The position numbers and the translations under genes were made by a program. Positions 48,613 through 59,363 of a stretch of 64,000 bases of DNA are shown piece by piece (the stretch's first letter is position 1; each line of letters begins with the position of its first letter). The stretch is from NCBI GenBank assembly GCA_964017185.1, contig OZ024875.1, forward strand, positions 29,211,456 through 29,275,455. Direction: 5' to 3'. This DNA comes from Rugalucina vietnamica (Eukaryota > Mollusca > Bivalvia > Lucinida > Lucinidae). The notes below the pieces were generated by a model, which worked only from the letters and a program-made list of their open reading frames with translations, was not told the origin of the DNA and did not search any database.

Positions 48613-49626
48613 ACAGAGTGACATCCAATGGATTTTAATAGTGATGGTGTCTATCTTGCTGGTTATAAGCCAATTATTTAGCCTCGCCCTGCCTAATTTT
48701 ACTGGGGCAGCCTTCATTTTTCCAAACTCTGGGCAATGAACCAAAGAATTTAGTATCATGTTTTTCCCAATGAATGCTATGAGCATTTTAGCTTTGAAAT
48801 ATGAACCTCAACGCGACAAAATGTACCTTCGGACATTCTGATATTACTAGTAGAAAGCAGCAAAAAGCGGAAAAACGATGTAATATGGGTTATAGAAATA
48901 ACACTGTATTTGTAATCTTTGAACACTGGGCTACCAAATGAATGAGTTTTAAAACATATTTATTGTCAATATTTTGAGTTATCTGCCCTTGTTTTAGCCC
49001 ACAATATACATAATTTTCCTATATGTAACGTTAAACGGTAACCATGGCAACCGCATCATCATGAAAATAGACAAAATAATTACGACAGATTGCCTGTAAG
49101 GATAATATGCTTCTATCTTAGCAATAGGTTCTGACCAGTGCTTAAACAGTTTTAAGCAAATGCATCGAGTTTTGTAAGCTCTACTAACATGCAGAAATGC
49201 ATTACGCAACTTTGACGTAATTTTCCAGGACAATGACGTCTGTCGGGTTCAAATAGTAAATTGGTCATAACTCACAAAATAAATGAAATAATCTGGTCAA
49301 ATAAAGAGTAACATACTCTAGAAACATCATGCATTCAGTGTAACTTTGTTTTTCTAATACTGAAATAATTGTCCGAAGGTACATTTTCTCACGTTGTGGC
49401 CCATATAAGAATTTCTTGTTACGAATGAAAGAAAAATTATCACACTTCATTGCTCAGATTTCTTTATAAAGCCTAGCTGACATGTTGATAAATTCTGAAG
49501 TACATTTTAAAGCATCAATAATTGTTTCCTGTTGAAATTTTTGTGTTGATTTGGTTGAAAACTGGATTTATATCATGTTTAAACAGGAAATGCTTTCATA
49601 TATAAACAGCAGTCATAATTGTAACA

Positions 49627-49700
49627 ACTCCTCAGAGTAATGGTTAAAGCCCAAGGAAGTGTTGGCTCTACCAAACATGACATGGACATTAAACCCAAAT
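49627..49700 (+). mobile_element. SINE 3' fragment
   Basis: actcctcagagtaatggtta aagcccaaggaagtg and catgacatggacattaaa match the 3' part of the SINE at 28071. Confidence 0.5.
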
Positions 49701-49944
49701 GCAAACAATATCAACAGTTGGCAGTCTGGTTGTATTTTATGAACTGGCGTTTTCCCCAGACTGCTCCAATGACTTCATGTATGGTAGCCTATAAATCTGA
49801 TTTCAGGCTTTCAGCCAGCAGTTACCATATACATTTTATGGAATTTTATGGACAATTATTGCTCTTTTTCCACATATTAGTTCTCCTGCATTTTAAGCTT
49901 GTAGTTTGTAAATGAATGATAAAGCTTTAATTTATTTCTAAGGT

Positions 49945-50385
49945 AGATGACCTGACAATTCCAGGCTTGCATGCAAATCTTATGATCCAAGGAATACAGA
50001 TGATTGGCCATGCATGTTATATATGGAAAAATAACATAATGCACTCAAAAAGCTTTCTAGTTCTTCATTACTGTAAAATGCTCCCAGTTATTTCAGTCTC
50101 ATGCACTATCAGAGGATAGCATGACAATAAGGATGATTTGCTGTGGCATTTTAATGGGGATTTATTAACACACCTTTAGTGTAACAATTTATATTGTCCC
50201 AGGGAATAATGAAAAAACATCTCTGGAGGATTAACAAGCATGCTATAAGCCATGGCTAGAATAGCGCTGGATTGAGAATTAGAATTGCAGTAAGATTGAG
50301 ACACGATCTTAATGATGGATTATTATATGTCTGATGGCATTTACCATAGAGTTGGTTAAAAGTAGTACATTTCTTAGCAAATGTT
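49945..50385 (+). promoter_or_regulatory. Strongly conserved block in the right intron copy
   Basis: Partner of 34757-35190. The longest shared stretches include aagcatgctataagccatgg and cttgcatgcaaatct. Confidence 0.5.
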
Positions 50386-52109
50386 ACATTATTGTCCTTC
50401 TGTAAAGTGTGACCAAAGCTGGTTAGGCAAGTGGCTGTTTCAGAACTTTGGCTTGAAAAAATTACTTTAAACTGGAGAGTAGGAAATTCTAGCGGTGGAT
50501 TGGTGATTGGAGAATATCAAATTGTTACAACTTTTATGGAAGGCAAAATTCTGCGGATGCCATAGATGTATGTGTGGAAGCCATATTTGTTTAAATGAAG
50601 GAACTACCAGCAGAGTGAAAACATAGTTTTTTACATGTAGTGGACTGTGAACCAGGGTTTGCAATAATCATGTTTATGTTCACATGATCAACTTAAAAGA
50701 AAGGGATTATTTGTCTTATGAAACAATTTTATGGATATTTCATAAATTGCCACTATCATGTACTTTGCACCCCTTAAATATAATTATATATAATGTGCTA
50801 TAATTATTGTTGAAATACAGCAAATGCCTAGAAACTTCTTCATTTGTGTATGGGGCAATCTTGATGCAATAAACGTTCATTTAATAGCATATATGGTCTC
50901 ATTATTGTACACAATAAAGCAGACAATTCTTATTTGACTATTTTTTAAGTATGCGCACCTAAGAGTCATTACAGACGTGAGACGTTAACTTAAAAGGATG
51001 TTGACATTAGAGCGAAAGCTGGACAGACCATGATTGTCATGATCATAATTCTCAAGATTTTTGATCTGGTTTGTATATATTATGTTCATTCTATTTGAAT
51101 TGGAGTTTAATTCAAACTGACTTACAGTAGAAATTAGATGCAATGATGTTTAGAATACTTTTATGTCCTGCAGATCAAATACTGTTGAGACAAAAATTGT
51201 CTTGCAGATGAAGTTTCATTGACATTGGTATACTCAATACTTGTATATCCTGCACACGTTCGTTTCTAAAATTTAAAAATGAAACTGATAAAAGTTTGTG
51301 CCATTTGAATCAATACTGTAAACTCTGCTTAATGTTTCTATAACTCCAACTGCTTATTTTCTGCAATGATAAATATCTTTGTTTGACAGAAACTCTCTTA
51401 AAGTGAACATTTATTTCACAATATACAAATTTAGTCTCTTCTGAAAAGCCATGTTTCTAGTTATTTGCATAACTTTCACATTTATCGTAGTAAACTGCAC
51501 GTTATCAAGATTTATCGAAGTTGAATATTTTTTTTATGTCTGGCAGACTTTAGAGAAGTACATTTTATAATATTATACAGAATCAGAGAAATTTTTGTTT
51601 TATTTACATATATAATTATTAAATACATAGGTTTTGACTGGTCCTATATTATCACTAATTAGCCATGCCAGGAGACTTTATGTTTCAGTAGTTATATAGC
51701 CTTAAATAGACTGTGTTATTGCAGAGGGAGTGTCTGAAAATGACTGCAATTCATAAATTTTATTTCAGTCATAAAAAGTTATGTAATTAATGCTTTTAAT
51801 AAGATTTTGTCATTTGAGTCTGTTAATTACCATGTCTGATGTAAAGCAGATAAAAAACATAAAGATATGGTTGGAATTGTAAATAAAAATGAAGCACATT
51901 GAAAATATTCTTGTTTTTTACAGTCTTGCACTAATAGGGCCATACATCTTAGTCTGCTTGTTACATGTTTATCTAACAATAGTAACAAATTGCTTTGTAC
52001 CCTTAGGACTCATCTGACTCTGTTGTCAAACCAAAATTTGGGCTGTATGGGCAGATAAGAACCAATATATGTCTACCTTTGTCTGCACAGCTAGACTCTC
52101 TTGATGCCA

Positions 52110-52334
52110 CACTAAAAAGGTTTCCTAAAGGGTTTGAATACATTTTTGAAAAACAAGTGTTCTGCTTAGAATTCCATGTCAAAAAGCACTCCCATTTTTC
52201 AGATAGTCAACCACCATCTGCTGCATTACTGCATTGCAGAATGTTTTACTGAAGTTATCGAATATTATAAGCCACCTGATGTGTTTTGATGTGTAAATTT
52301 AGTAGAATAACACTTTCTCTCTATTTCTTTTCAG
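52110..52334 (+). other. Intron end before the helix-1 exon
   Basis: Unique-looking sequence after the duplicated region, ending in the polypyrimidine acceptor tttctctctatttcttttca g. Confidence 0.6.
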
Positions 52335-52468
52335 ATCTTGTCGATATTTGCATTCGCTACAACAACCAGTGTCCACTCAAGACTAGAGTTTGTAATCACC
52401 TGCACCGGCAATACTACTACAGGACAACCATCAACAACTGTTCCTATCAATGTGGGCTACCCTTTTGA
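52335..52468 (+). CDS. Syp: Synaptophysin exon: helix 1 and first part of luminal loop 1
   Basis: This 134-bp exon has acceptor ctatttcttttcag and donor GA followed by gtaagt, and ends in phase 2. It encodes ILSIFAFATTTSVHSRLEFV and then ITCTGNTTTG, followed by a Pro/Thr-containing stretch ending GYPF. Joined to the previous exon, FIKVIQW plus ILSIFAFATTTS forms transmembrane helix 1. The Cys in ITCTG and the sequon NTT fit luminal loop 1, where family members have a disulphide and an N-glycan. The GYPF end corresponds to the EYPF motif of vertebrate synaptophysins. The 3' 85 bp of this exon with its donor are repeated six more times downstream. Confidence 0.92.
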
Positions 52469-52516
52469 GTAAGTTATCTAATAATATCATGTGATCTTTG
52501 CCATCACAAGCAGTAT

Positions 52517-53345
52517 TAGAGTTTGTCATCACCTGCACCGGTAACACCACTACATGACAAGCCTCAACAACTGTTCCTATCAGTGTGGGCCACCCCTTTG
52601 AGTAAGTTATCTAATAATGTAATGTGTTTTGTGACATTGTGATCAATGCCATCACAAGCATCACAAGCATTGTTAGAGTTTGTCATCACCTGTACCGGTA
52701 ATACCACTACATGACAACCCTCAACAACTGTTCCTATCAGTGTGGGATACCCATATGAGTAAGTTATCTAATAATATCGTGTTTTGTGACATTGTGATCT
52801 ATGCCATCACAAGAATTGTTAAGAGTTTGTAATCAACTGTACCAGTAATACCACTACATGACAAGCCTCAACAACTGTTCCTATCAGTGTGGGCCACCCC
52901 TTTGAGTAAGTTATCTAATAATATAATGTGTTTTGTGACATTGTGATCTATGCCATCACAAGCATTGTTAGAGTTTGTGATCAACTGTACCAGTAATACC
53001 ACTTCAGGACAACCCTCAACAACAGTTCCTATCAGTGTGGGCCACCCCTATGAGTAAGTTATATAAAAATATGTTTTGTGACATTGTGATCTTTGCCATC
53101 AAGCAGTATTAGAGTTTGTCATCACCTGTACCGGTAATAGCACTACAGGACAACCCTCAACAACTGTTCCTATCAATGTGGGCTACCCCTTTGAGTAAGT
53201 TATCTAATGATGTAATGTGTTTTGTGACATTGTGATCTATGCCATCACAAGCATTCTAAGAGTTTGTGATCATCTGTACCAGTAATAACACTCAACAACA
53301 GTTCCTATCCTTGTTGAATATCCATTTTCAAGAGTAAGTTCTATT
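52517..53345 (+). repeat. Six tandem copies of the 3' half of a synaptophysin exon plus its 5' splice site
   Basis: Copies start near 52517, 52674, 52821, 52969, 53110 and 53268, with periods of about 133-158 bp. The real exon supplies the first unit from 52384. Each unit holds the loop-1 coding stretch from GAGTTTGT to the donor GAgtaagt, then about 60 bp of intron containing tgtgacattgtgatct and gccatcacaag. Copies 1-3 have an in-frame TGA where the real exon has GGA. Copies 4 and 5 are open; copy 6 has a deletion. The helix-1 half and the acceptor of the exon are not duplicated, so these look like pseudo-exons with consensus donors rather than usable alternatives. Confidence 0.9.
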
Positions 53346-53654
53346 TTCTCTAAAGAATCTGAAGTGTGTGGTGATAAAACTACTGCTTTTAAAACACTGA
53401 TTAAAATGACATTCAAGTGACTTTGCTTTCCATGAAAATTATGGCACAAAAGGTGCAAGGATGATCTCATTGGAGTCTCAATCCAAAGACAAGGCTAAAT
53501 GACCAGCTATTAGTGGATTGTGTGGCAACAATAATTGTATGTTTAGAAATGAATGACTTTTTACCCCATAAATAAACTTTAAATGAGCATGTATATTTTG
53601 ACAGTGTCTAGTCTTCTTCTTTATCAAATGTTAATTCTCTATTTCCACTTTTAG

Positions 53655-53745
53655 TTTGGACAATGAAGGTTTCAGTGTCGGCGCCTGTAACCAGACTGTT
53701 TCAAAGAATCTCACATCAGGTGCTAAAACTGCAGCAAAGTTATGA
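53655..53745 (+). pseudogene. Truncated duplicate of the third visible synaptophysin exon
   Basis: After an acceptor-like ctatttccacttttag the sequence reads LDNEGFSVGACNQTVSKNLT, SGAKTAAKL and stop (TGA at about 53743). It matches the real exon at 56141 up to the Ala-rich stretch, then diverges before helix 2, and there is no donor. The upstream polypyrimidine tract is also similar, so intron was copied too. If spliced in, it would end the protein after helix 1. It is probably a dead exon copy from the same local duplication that built the tandem array before it. Confidence 0.85.
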
Positions 53746-53803
53746 AAATTGGTTCACCTCTCTGTCATTACTTGTATTTTGAATGTTGATTGTTACTGAT
53801 TTT

Positions 53804-56087
53804 TAGCTCGACTGCACGAAGTGCATAGAGCTATTGCAGTCACCCCGGTCGTCCACGTTCCCGTTCCCGTTCCTGTGCGCGTGCGTGTGCGCGTGTGCGT
53901 CACACTTGCGTTAAAGTTTTCTAGAAGTCCATATCTTGACAACCACTCATCAGAAAGCATTCATACTTGGACCATAGATACCCTGTAGGGTTAGCTTTCA
54001 TTCCATGGCATCGGGCCCCTGGGTCCAGGCCAGGGGGTGGGGCTGGAGGTTAAAATCTAGAACACCTTCAAAAATGGCAATTCTTATGTTAAAGTTTTCT
54101 AGAAGTCCATATCTTGACAACCACTCATCAGAAAGCATTGATACTTGGGCCATTGACACCCTGTAGGGTCGGCTTTCATTCCATGGCATCAGATCCCTGG
54201 GTCCATGCCAGGGGGTGGTGCTAGAGGTTAAAATCTAGAACACCATTAATAATAATGGTTTTTCTGTGATATAGTATTCTAGAAGTCTATATCTTGAAAA
54301 CTTTTTATCAGAGGGCTTTCATACTCGGACCATAGGTACCCTGTAGGGTTGAGTTTCATTCCATGGCATCGGGCCCCTGGGTCCATTGCCTGTGGGGTGG
54401 GGCTGGAGGTTAAAAACTAGAACACTAAAAAATAGATGTACTGCTGTGTAACTTTTACAAGGAGGCATATCTTGACAACAACTTATCATAAAGCATTCAT
54501 ACTTCATACACTTTAGGTTCCATGACATCGGACCTCTGGGTTGGAGTCAGGGGGGCGGGGCTAGATGTCAAAATCTAGAACTCCCCGATTTTTTTTTCTT
54601 TTTATTTCTTAATAGAAACAACTTAGGAGGATGGTTGGTCATTCATCTTTTGACTTTGTGACACTGACTTGTGTGTCATGACGGTAAGGGTCGGTTGACC
54701 TACTTTCCATGGTTCAGTGATTTTGCCTTATATCTTGACACTCAATTAGTATATTTTCTTACTTCTTTCAGATTATGAGTTAGTACGACCAGGCCTTTGA
54801 CCCCAATATACTTATAGGTCACTGTGACCTAATTTCACGGTTCAGTGATTTTGCCTTATATCTTGACACTCAATTAGTATATTTTCATACTTTTTTCAGA
54901 TTATGAGTGAGTATGACCAGACCTTTGACCCCAATATACTTATAGGTCACTGTGACCTTATTTCACGGTTCAGTGATTTTTGCCTTATATCTTGACACTC
55001 AATTAGTATATTTTCATACTTTTTTCAGATTATTAGTGAGTATGACCAGACCTTTTACCCCAATATACTTACAGGTCACTGTGACCTAATTTCACGGTTC
55101 AGTGATTTTTGCCTTATATCTCAGTACTCAAATGGTTTATGAACAAACTTCTTTCAAAGTATGTTTGCGTATGACAAGACCTTTGACCCTGAAGTAGTCC
55201 TAGGTCACTGTGACCTAATTTCACGGTTCAGTGATTTTGCCTTATATCTTGACACTCAATTAGTATATTTTCATACTTTTTTCAGATTATGAGTGAGTAT
55301 GACCAGACCTTTGATCCCAATATACTTATAGGTCACTGTGACCTAATTTCATGGTTCAGTGACTTTGCCTTATAACTCGGCACTCAAGTGGTTTATGAAC
55401 AAACGTATGACAAGACCTTTGACCCTAAAGTAGTCCTAGGTCAATATGACCTAATTTCACGGTTCAGTGATTTTCCTTTATATCTCGGCACTCAATTGGT
55501 ATATGAACATACTTCTTTCATGATATGTATGAGTATGACAAGACCTTTGACCGTAAAGTATTCCTGGGTCACTGTGACCTAATTTCATGGTTCAGTGATT
55601 TTGCCTTATATCTCGACACTCAGTTGGTATTTTTTCATACTTCTTTCTGATTATGAATGAGTATGACCACACCTTTAACCTAAACATACTTATAGGTCAC
55701 TATGACCTAATTTCATGGTTCAGTGATTTTGCTTTATATCTCAACACGGAATGGGTATATGATAATTTTTCTTTCACATTATGAGTAAGTATCACTAGAC
55801 CTTTGACCCTGCAATACTTATAGGTCAGTGTGACCTTTTTTCACGGTTCAGTGATTTTGCCTTGTGTCTTGGCACTCAGTTGGTATATGAACATACTTCT
55901 TTCACAATATGAGTGAGACCTTTAAATCTTAGGTAGTTATAGTTAACTTTCATGGTTCAGTGATTTTGCCTTATTGCATCAAGGCAAAAAGATGTATGAG
56001 CATAATGCTTTGGGTTACTGGTCGGGTTTGGCCTTATGTTTGACAAAGGTCAGAAGCAGTCGAGCACGCTGTCCTGCGACAGCTCTA
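53804..56087 (+). mobile_element. Tandem-rich element W, copy 3, uninterrupted
   Basis: It starts TAGCTCGACTGCACGAAGTG CATAGAGCTATTGCAGTCAC and ends CAGTCGAGCACGCTGTCCTG CGACAGCTCT. First domain: four units around ttctagaagtccatatcttg ... ccctgtagggtt ... ccatggcatc. Second domain: about ten units around ggttcagtgattttgcctta with the palindrome AGGTCACTGTGACCT. It lies in the intron between the dead exon copy at 53655 and the real exon at 56141, ending about 50 bp before that exon's acceptor. Confidence 0.88.
54816..55836. promoter_or_regulatory. Cluster of consensus oestrogen-response-element palindromes in a repeat
   Basis: Perfect AGGTCANNNTGACCT occurs at 54816, 54944, 55073, 55202, 55330, 55438, 55694 and 55822; 55566 has one mismatch. 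Most have spacer CTG, which on the other strand is AGGTCACAGTGACCT, the classical vitellogenin-type element. The sites are part of the tandem unit, so binding is possible but regulatory action is unproven. Confidence 0.6.
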
Positions 56088-56140
56088 AAATATTCTTCCT
56101 GCTCTGGGTTTGCACATTAAATTTCTACTTTCACTTTCAG

Positions 56141-56333
56141 TTTGGACAATGAAGGTTTCAGTGTATTTACCTGTAACCAGACTGTGTCAAAGAATCTCAT
56201 GTCTGGCGCGAAACCCTCCGCCGAGTTCTACGTATTTGTTGGTGTCATAGTGTTCCTCTACTGCCTGGCAGCCCTCGTCATGTATGTCTTCTGTGATGAC
56301 TTCTATAGGAAACACAATGCCTGCACTGTCGGG
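56141..56333 (+). CDS. Syp: Synaptophysin exon: end of luminal loop 1, helix 2 and cytoplasmic loop
   Basis: This 193-bp exon has acceptor tctactttcactttcag and donor GGG followed by gtaggt, and ends in phase 0. Its first base completes the split Asp codon (GA plus T). It encodes LDNEGFSVFTCNQTVSKNLM, then SGAKPSAEF, then a hydrophobic helix (YVFVGVIVFLYCLAALVMYV) and FCDDFYRKHNACTVG. The Cys in FTCNQ should pair with the loop-1 Cys of the preceding exon, and NQT is a second glycosylation sequon. AEF before helix 2 and the Tyr-Arg motif after it match the SAEFFV and YRE pattern of vertebrate synaptophysins. A truncated copy of the start of this exon lies at 53655. Confidence 0.93.
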
Positions 56334-56925
56334 GTAGGTACCTGTTTAGGTAGACTGGGTTATGTAAAAATTTGACTAAGGAGGTTTTTGAAAGTTCTTT
56401 TGAAACTTTGATTTATGAAGTGAGGACATCTTTCAGTTAAAGTTTTGCAAATGTAAAGGCACTGACACTAAGGCACTAGTTTTTTTTTTTTTTTCGCTTA
56501 ATGAAAAAAGAAGCAGGTTTAGTTTTGGAGAATAATGTTACTGTAAATTTGGAAATGTTCACAAGAACATTTCACAAATATTTGAGAATTTGTTGCCTAA
56601 GTTCTTACTTCCACATTCAATAATTTGCTAGTAATTCGGAAATAGAAAAAAATCTGAAATGAAAGTCAAGCAAAAATTGAACATACAGGTGAAGGAAAAA
56701 AAAAACAAAGTCAAGCAAAAATTGAACATACAGATGATCTATAGAGTACTGTTAGAAAAGGAGACTAAAATTTCTAAATGATATTACAAAAGCTGTAAAA
56801 ATATGAAAAAGTGTTAAATGGCAAATTGCACAGCACATTCGTCTTGCAATAGGATGTTTCTTACATAAATTTTTCATCAGCGATAAAGTAATTTCTTCTT
56901 ATAATTGTAGTAATTTCCATTTCAG
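56334..56925 (+). other. Intron between the third and fourth visible exons
   Basis: 592 bp of AT-rich DNA with a local 28-bp duplication (aagtcaagcaaaaattgaac) and a poly(T) near 56480. Nothing else was seen. Confidence 0.85.
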
Positions 56926-57123
56926 GATTTCATAATATCCTGTGTCTTAGTGGTTCTCTGGCTAATCTCCTCATCAGCCTGGGCCAGTGGACTGTCTGAC
57001 ATAAAGTACTACACCGACCTGGCAGACTGTGAGTTCTTCAAGGATATTCCAGTGTGTCAGACGGGTGTGGGAACATGCTCCCAGACTATGAGTCCTAACT
57101 TCGCAAGTCTAAATGTGTCAATT
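56926..57123 (+). CDS. Syp: Synaptophysin exon: helix 3 and luminal loop 2
   Basis: This 198-bp exon has acceptor gtaatttccatttcag and donor ATT followed by gtaagt, with phase 0 on both sides. It encodes DFIISCVLVVLWLISSSAWA and then SGLSDIK, the most diagnostic synaptophysin signature (helix 3; vertebrate form WLVSSSAWAKGLSDVK). Luminal loop 2 follows, with cysteines in DCEF, PVCQTG and TCSQ, matching the conserved PVCRQTGNTC pattern, and a last sequon NVS. The exon ends exactly where helix 4 begins. Confidence 0.95.
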
Positions 57124-57631
<508 letters not shown>

Positions 57632-58984
57632 AGTAGGAGGGGCTAGAAGCTGTTAATCAGGGGAGAGTAGTAGTGGAGTAGCCTCTTAGCAAGGAGGTGT
57701 GGCTAAATTCCAAAATGAGACTGGTCATAAAATGCATATGCATCAAAACTCAAGAGAAGTTAGAATAGTAGGTTTGAATGGTCATTTGATATAAGTGTTT
57801 AGAAAATCCAAAAATCTTAGTGTGTTTAGAACTAGGTTTAAAGTAGGATTATTGTTGATCTGTTGTTTGAAAAAGAAGTATTTATAGTTCTACAATGTAG
57901 ATGTCAAAATAGAGTAAGTGCAGCAGTAATTGTCAAAATGGTTAATTGTATGTGGGTTAATGGCTGTGGTACATGTTATGAGATTTTAAAACATGTTTGT
58001 TAGTTCTTAAAGTCCAAACTTTCAAAAATATAAAGTTATGTGCTAACAGTGAAGGCAAAGATAGAAACATGCACATATATTCATCTAAGTAGGCATTTCT
58101 TTGTCCTTTTGGCCTATTATGGACAGCTGAATTTCATTTCTCTGGATTAACTATATCTAGGCTTATTGAAATCATAACCCATAATATATAATGGACATTT
58201 TTTTTAATCTCAGCATTAACAAAAACAGCTTACAATGTTTTACATTTATGCAGCATCTCTTTTGTCTCTACATTTTTATGTGCTATGTACAGAATGAGTG
58301 GATATTCCTATTAATTGTTTACTGTCAGGTAAAGCATTGTGTTTGTATATTTATTTATCCTTGTAAATATGTGACATACATCTATAATATTTAACAAAAC
58401 AAGCAAACAAAATTCATTTGCTTTATATTATAATAGCTTTAAAGGTATATCCTTGCTTATATGACTGTAGTCTCTTGTAATTTATAGGCATTCTGGCCGT
58501 TACCTATGATCTTTTCTGCTATAAGCATTTAGACAACTTTGCTATTCCTTATACTTTGAAACATACCTTTGGTGTGTTGTGTCCTTGAAGCAAGGCACAT
58601 TCATTCCACCTAGTACTAGTGAGTTATCTAGAAACTGATAATAGCTACATGCAAAACTTAGATTTTAGCATATTCTGTAGTTTTAGAAGCAACAATTTTC
58701 CTCTTACAGACTGAACTATAAGGCAAAGATGCAAATCTTCTTAGAGACATTTTTTTTGCATTGAGTATAATGCAGGAGTCATTTGTAACTAAGCTCTGCC
58801 CAGCCCTGGGAAATATAGGGTACATTTACTTTTTGTCTGGCAAATCTGGACTAAAAGCCACAACTGTGTTTCACACCATCTACATTTTCATCACATGGCC
58901 TCCTTTGCCTATTTAAAGCAAACCCTGGGTATTTTCCCTGCATTGTCAGGGCTCATTTCCTGAGGGATTGGGGGACATGGTTAC
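57632..58984 (+). other. Probable 3' UTR of the synaptophysin gene
   Basis: AT-rich DNA directly after the stop codon with no family ORF. No AATAAA was noticed between the stop codon and the MITE at 58990. The next candidates are AATAAA at 59417-59422 and at 60073-60078, the latter followed by T/GT-rich sequence. The transcript end is therefore uncertain, and the MITE may lie inside the 3' UTR. A short degenerate SINE piece (gttgtgtccttgaagcaaggcac) sits near 58575. Confidence 0.45.
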
Positions 58985-58989
58985 AAACG

Positions 58990-59363
58990 CACTGGGTGCT
59001 TCCTTAGTCCCGATATAAAAAGGTTTTGTTTGACTTTTTGGTACCGGATTTTGTTCTACTTCTTTAACACAGTAAATCTCCACAAAACAAGAGTCGACAA
59101 TAACATAAATTGCTTAATTTATATCACTTTTAAACGAATCAAATTAAATGTTACTATAAAGTTGCATTCAAAGCACTATATTATGACTTTAGATTCTTTC
59201 AGTGACGTCATAAATTAGAATCAAATCAAATCTTTGACCAAATTCTAGGAATTATTGTAGAAAAAAATCCGGTACCTGAATCAAACAAAACCAAATCCTA
59301 TCTGTACCTATAGTAAAAATCAAACAAAACCTTTTTATATCGGGACGAAGGAAGCACCCAGTG
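58990..59363. mobile_element. 374-bp MITE with 5-bp target duplication
   Basis: The ends CACTGGGTGCTTCCTTAGTC CCGATATAAAAAGGTTTTGT TTGA and its complement (CACTGGGTGCTTCCTTCGTC at the right end) are flanked by AAACG on both sides (58985-58989 and 59364-59368). Inner words tggtaccggattttgt and aaatccggtacctgaa are also inverted. A 5-bp duplication with CAC-starting ends fits Transib-like or hAT5-like elements; the superfamily is open. Confidence 0.88.

Larger units (their letters stand above)
45120..52100 (+). repeat. Right copy of the tandem intron duplication
   Basis: Colinear with 32830-44740, as listed for that copy. Its own later insertions are the retroelement 3' end (45622-45977), the TIR element at 46323-47027, the family X MITE at 48355 and a segment of about 660 bp near 48780-49430. 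It ends about 230 bp before the exon at 52335. Confidence 0.85.

Noticed and set aside
52517-53345. Mutually exclusive alternative exons
   Set aside because: The copies lack the acceptor and helix-1 half, and AGs just upstream give wrong phases or immediate stops; most copies have a stop codon.
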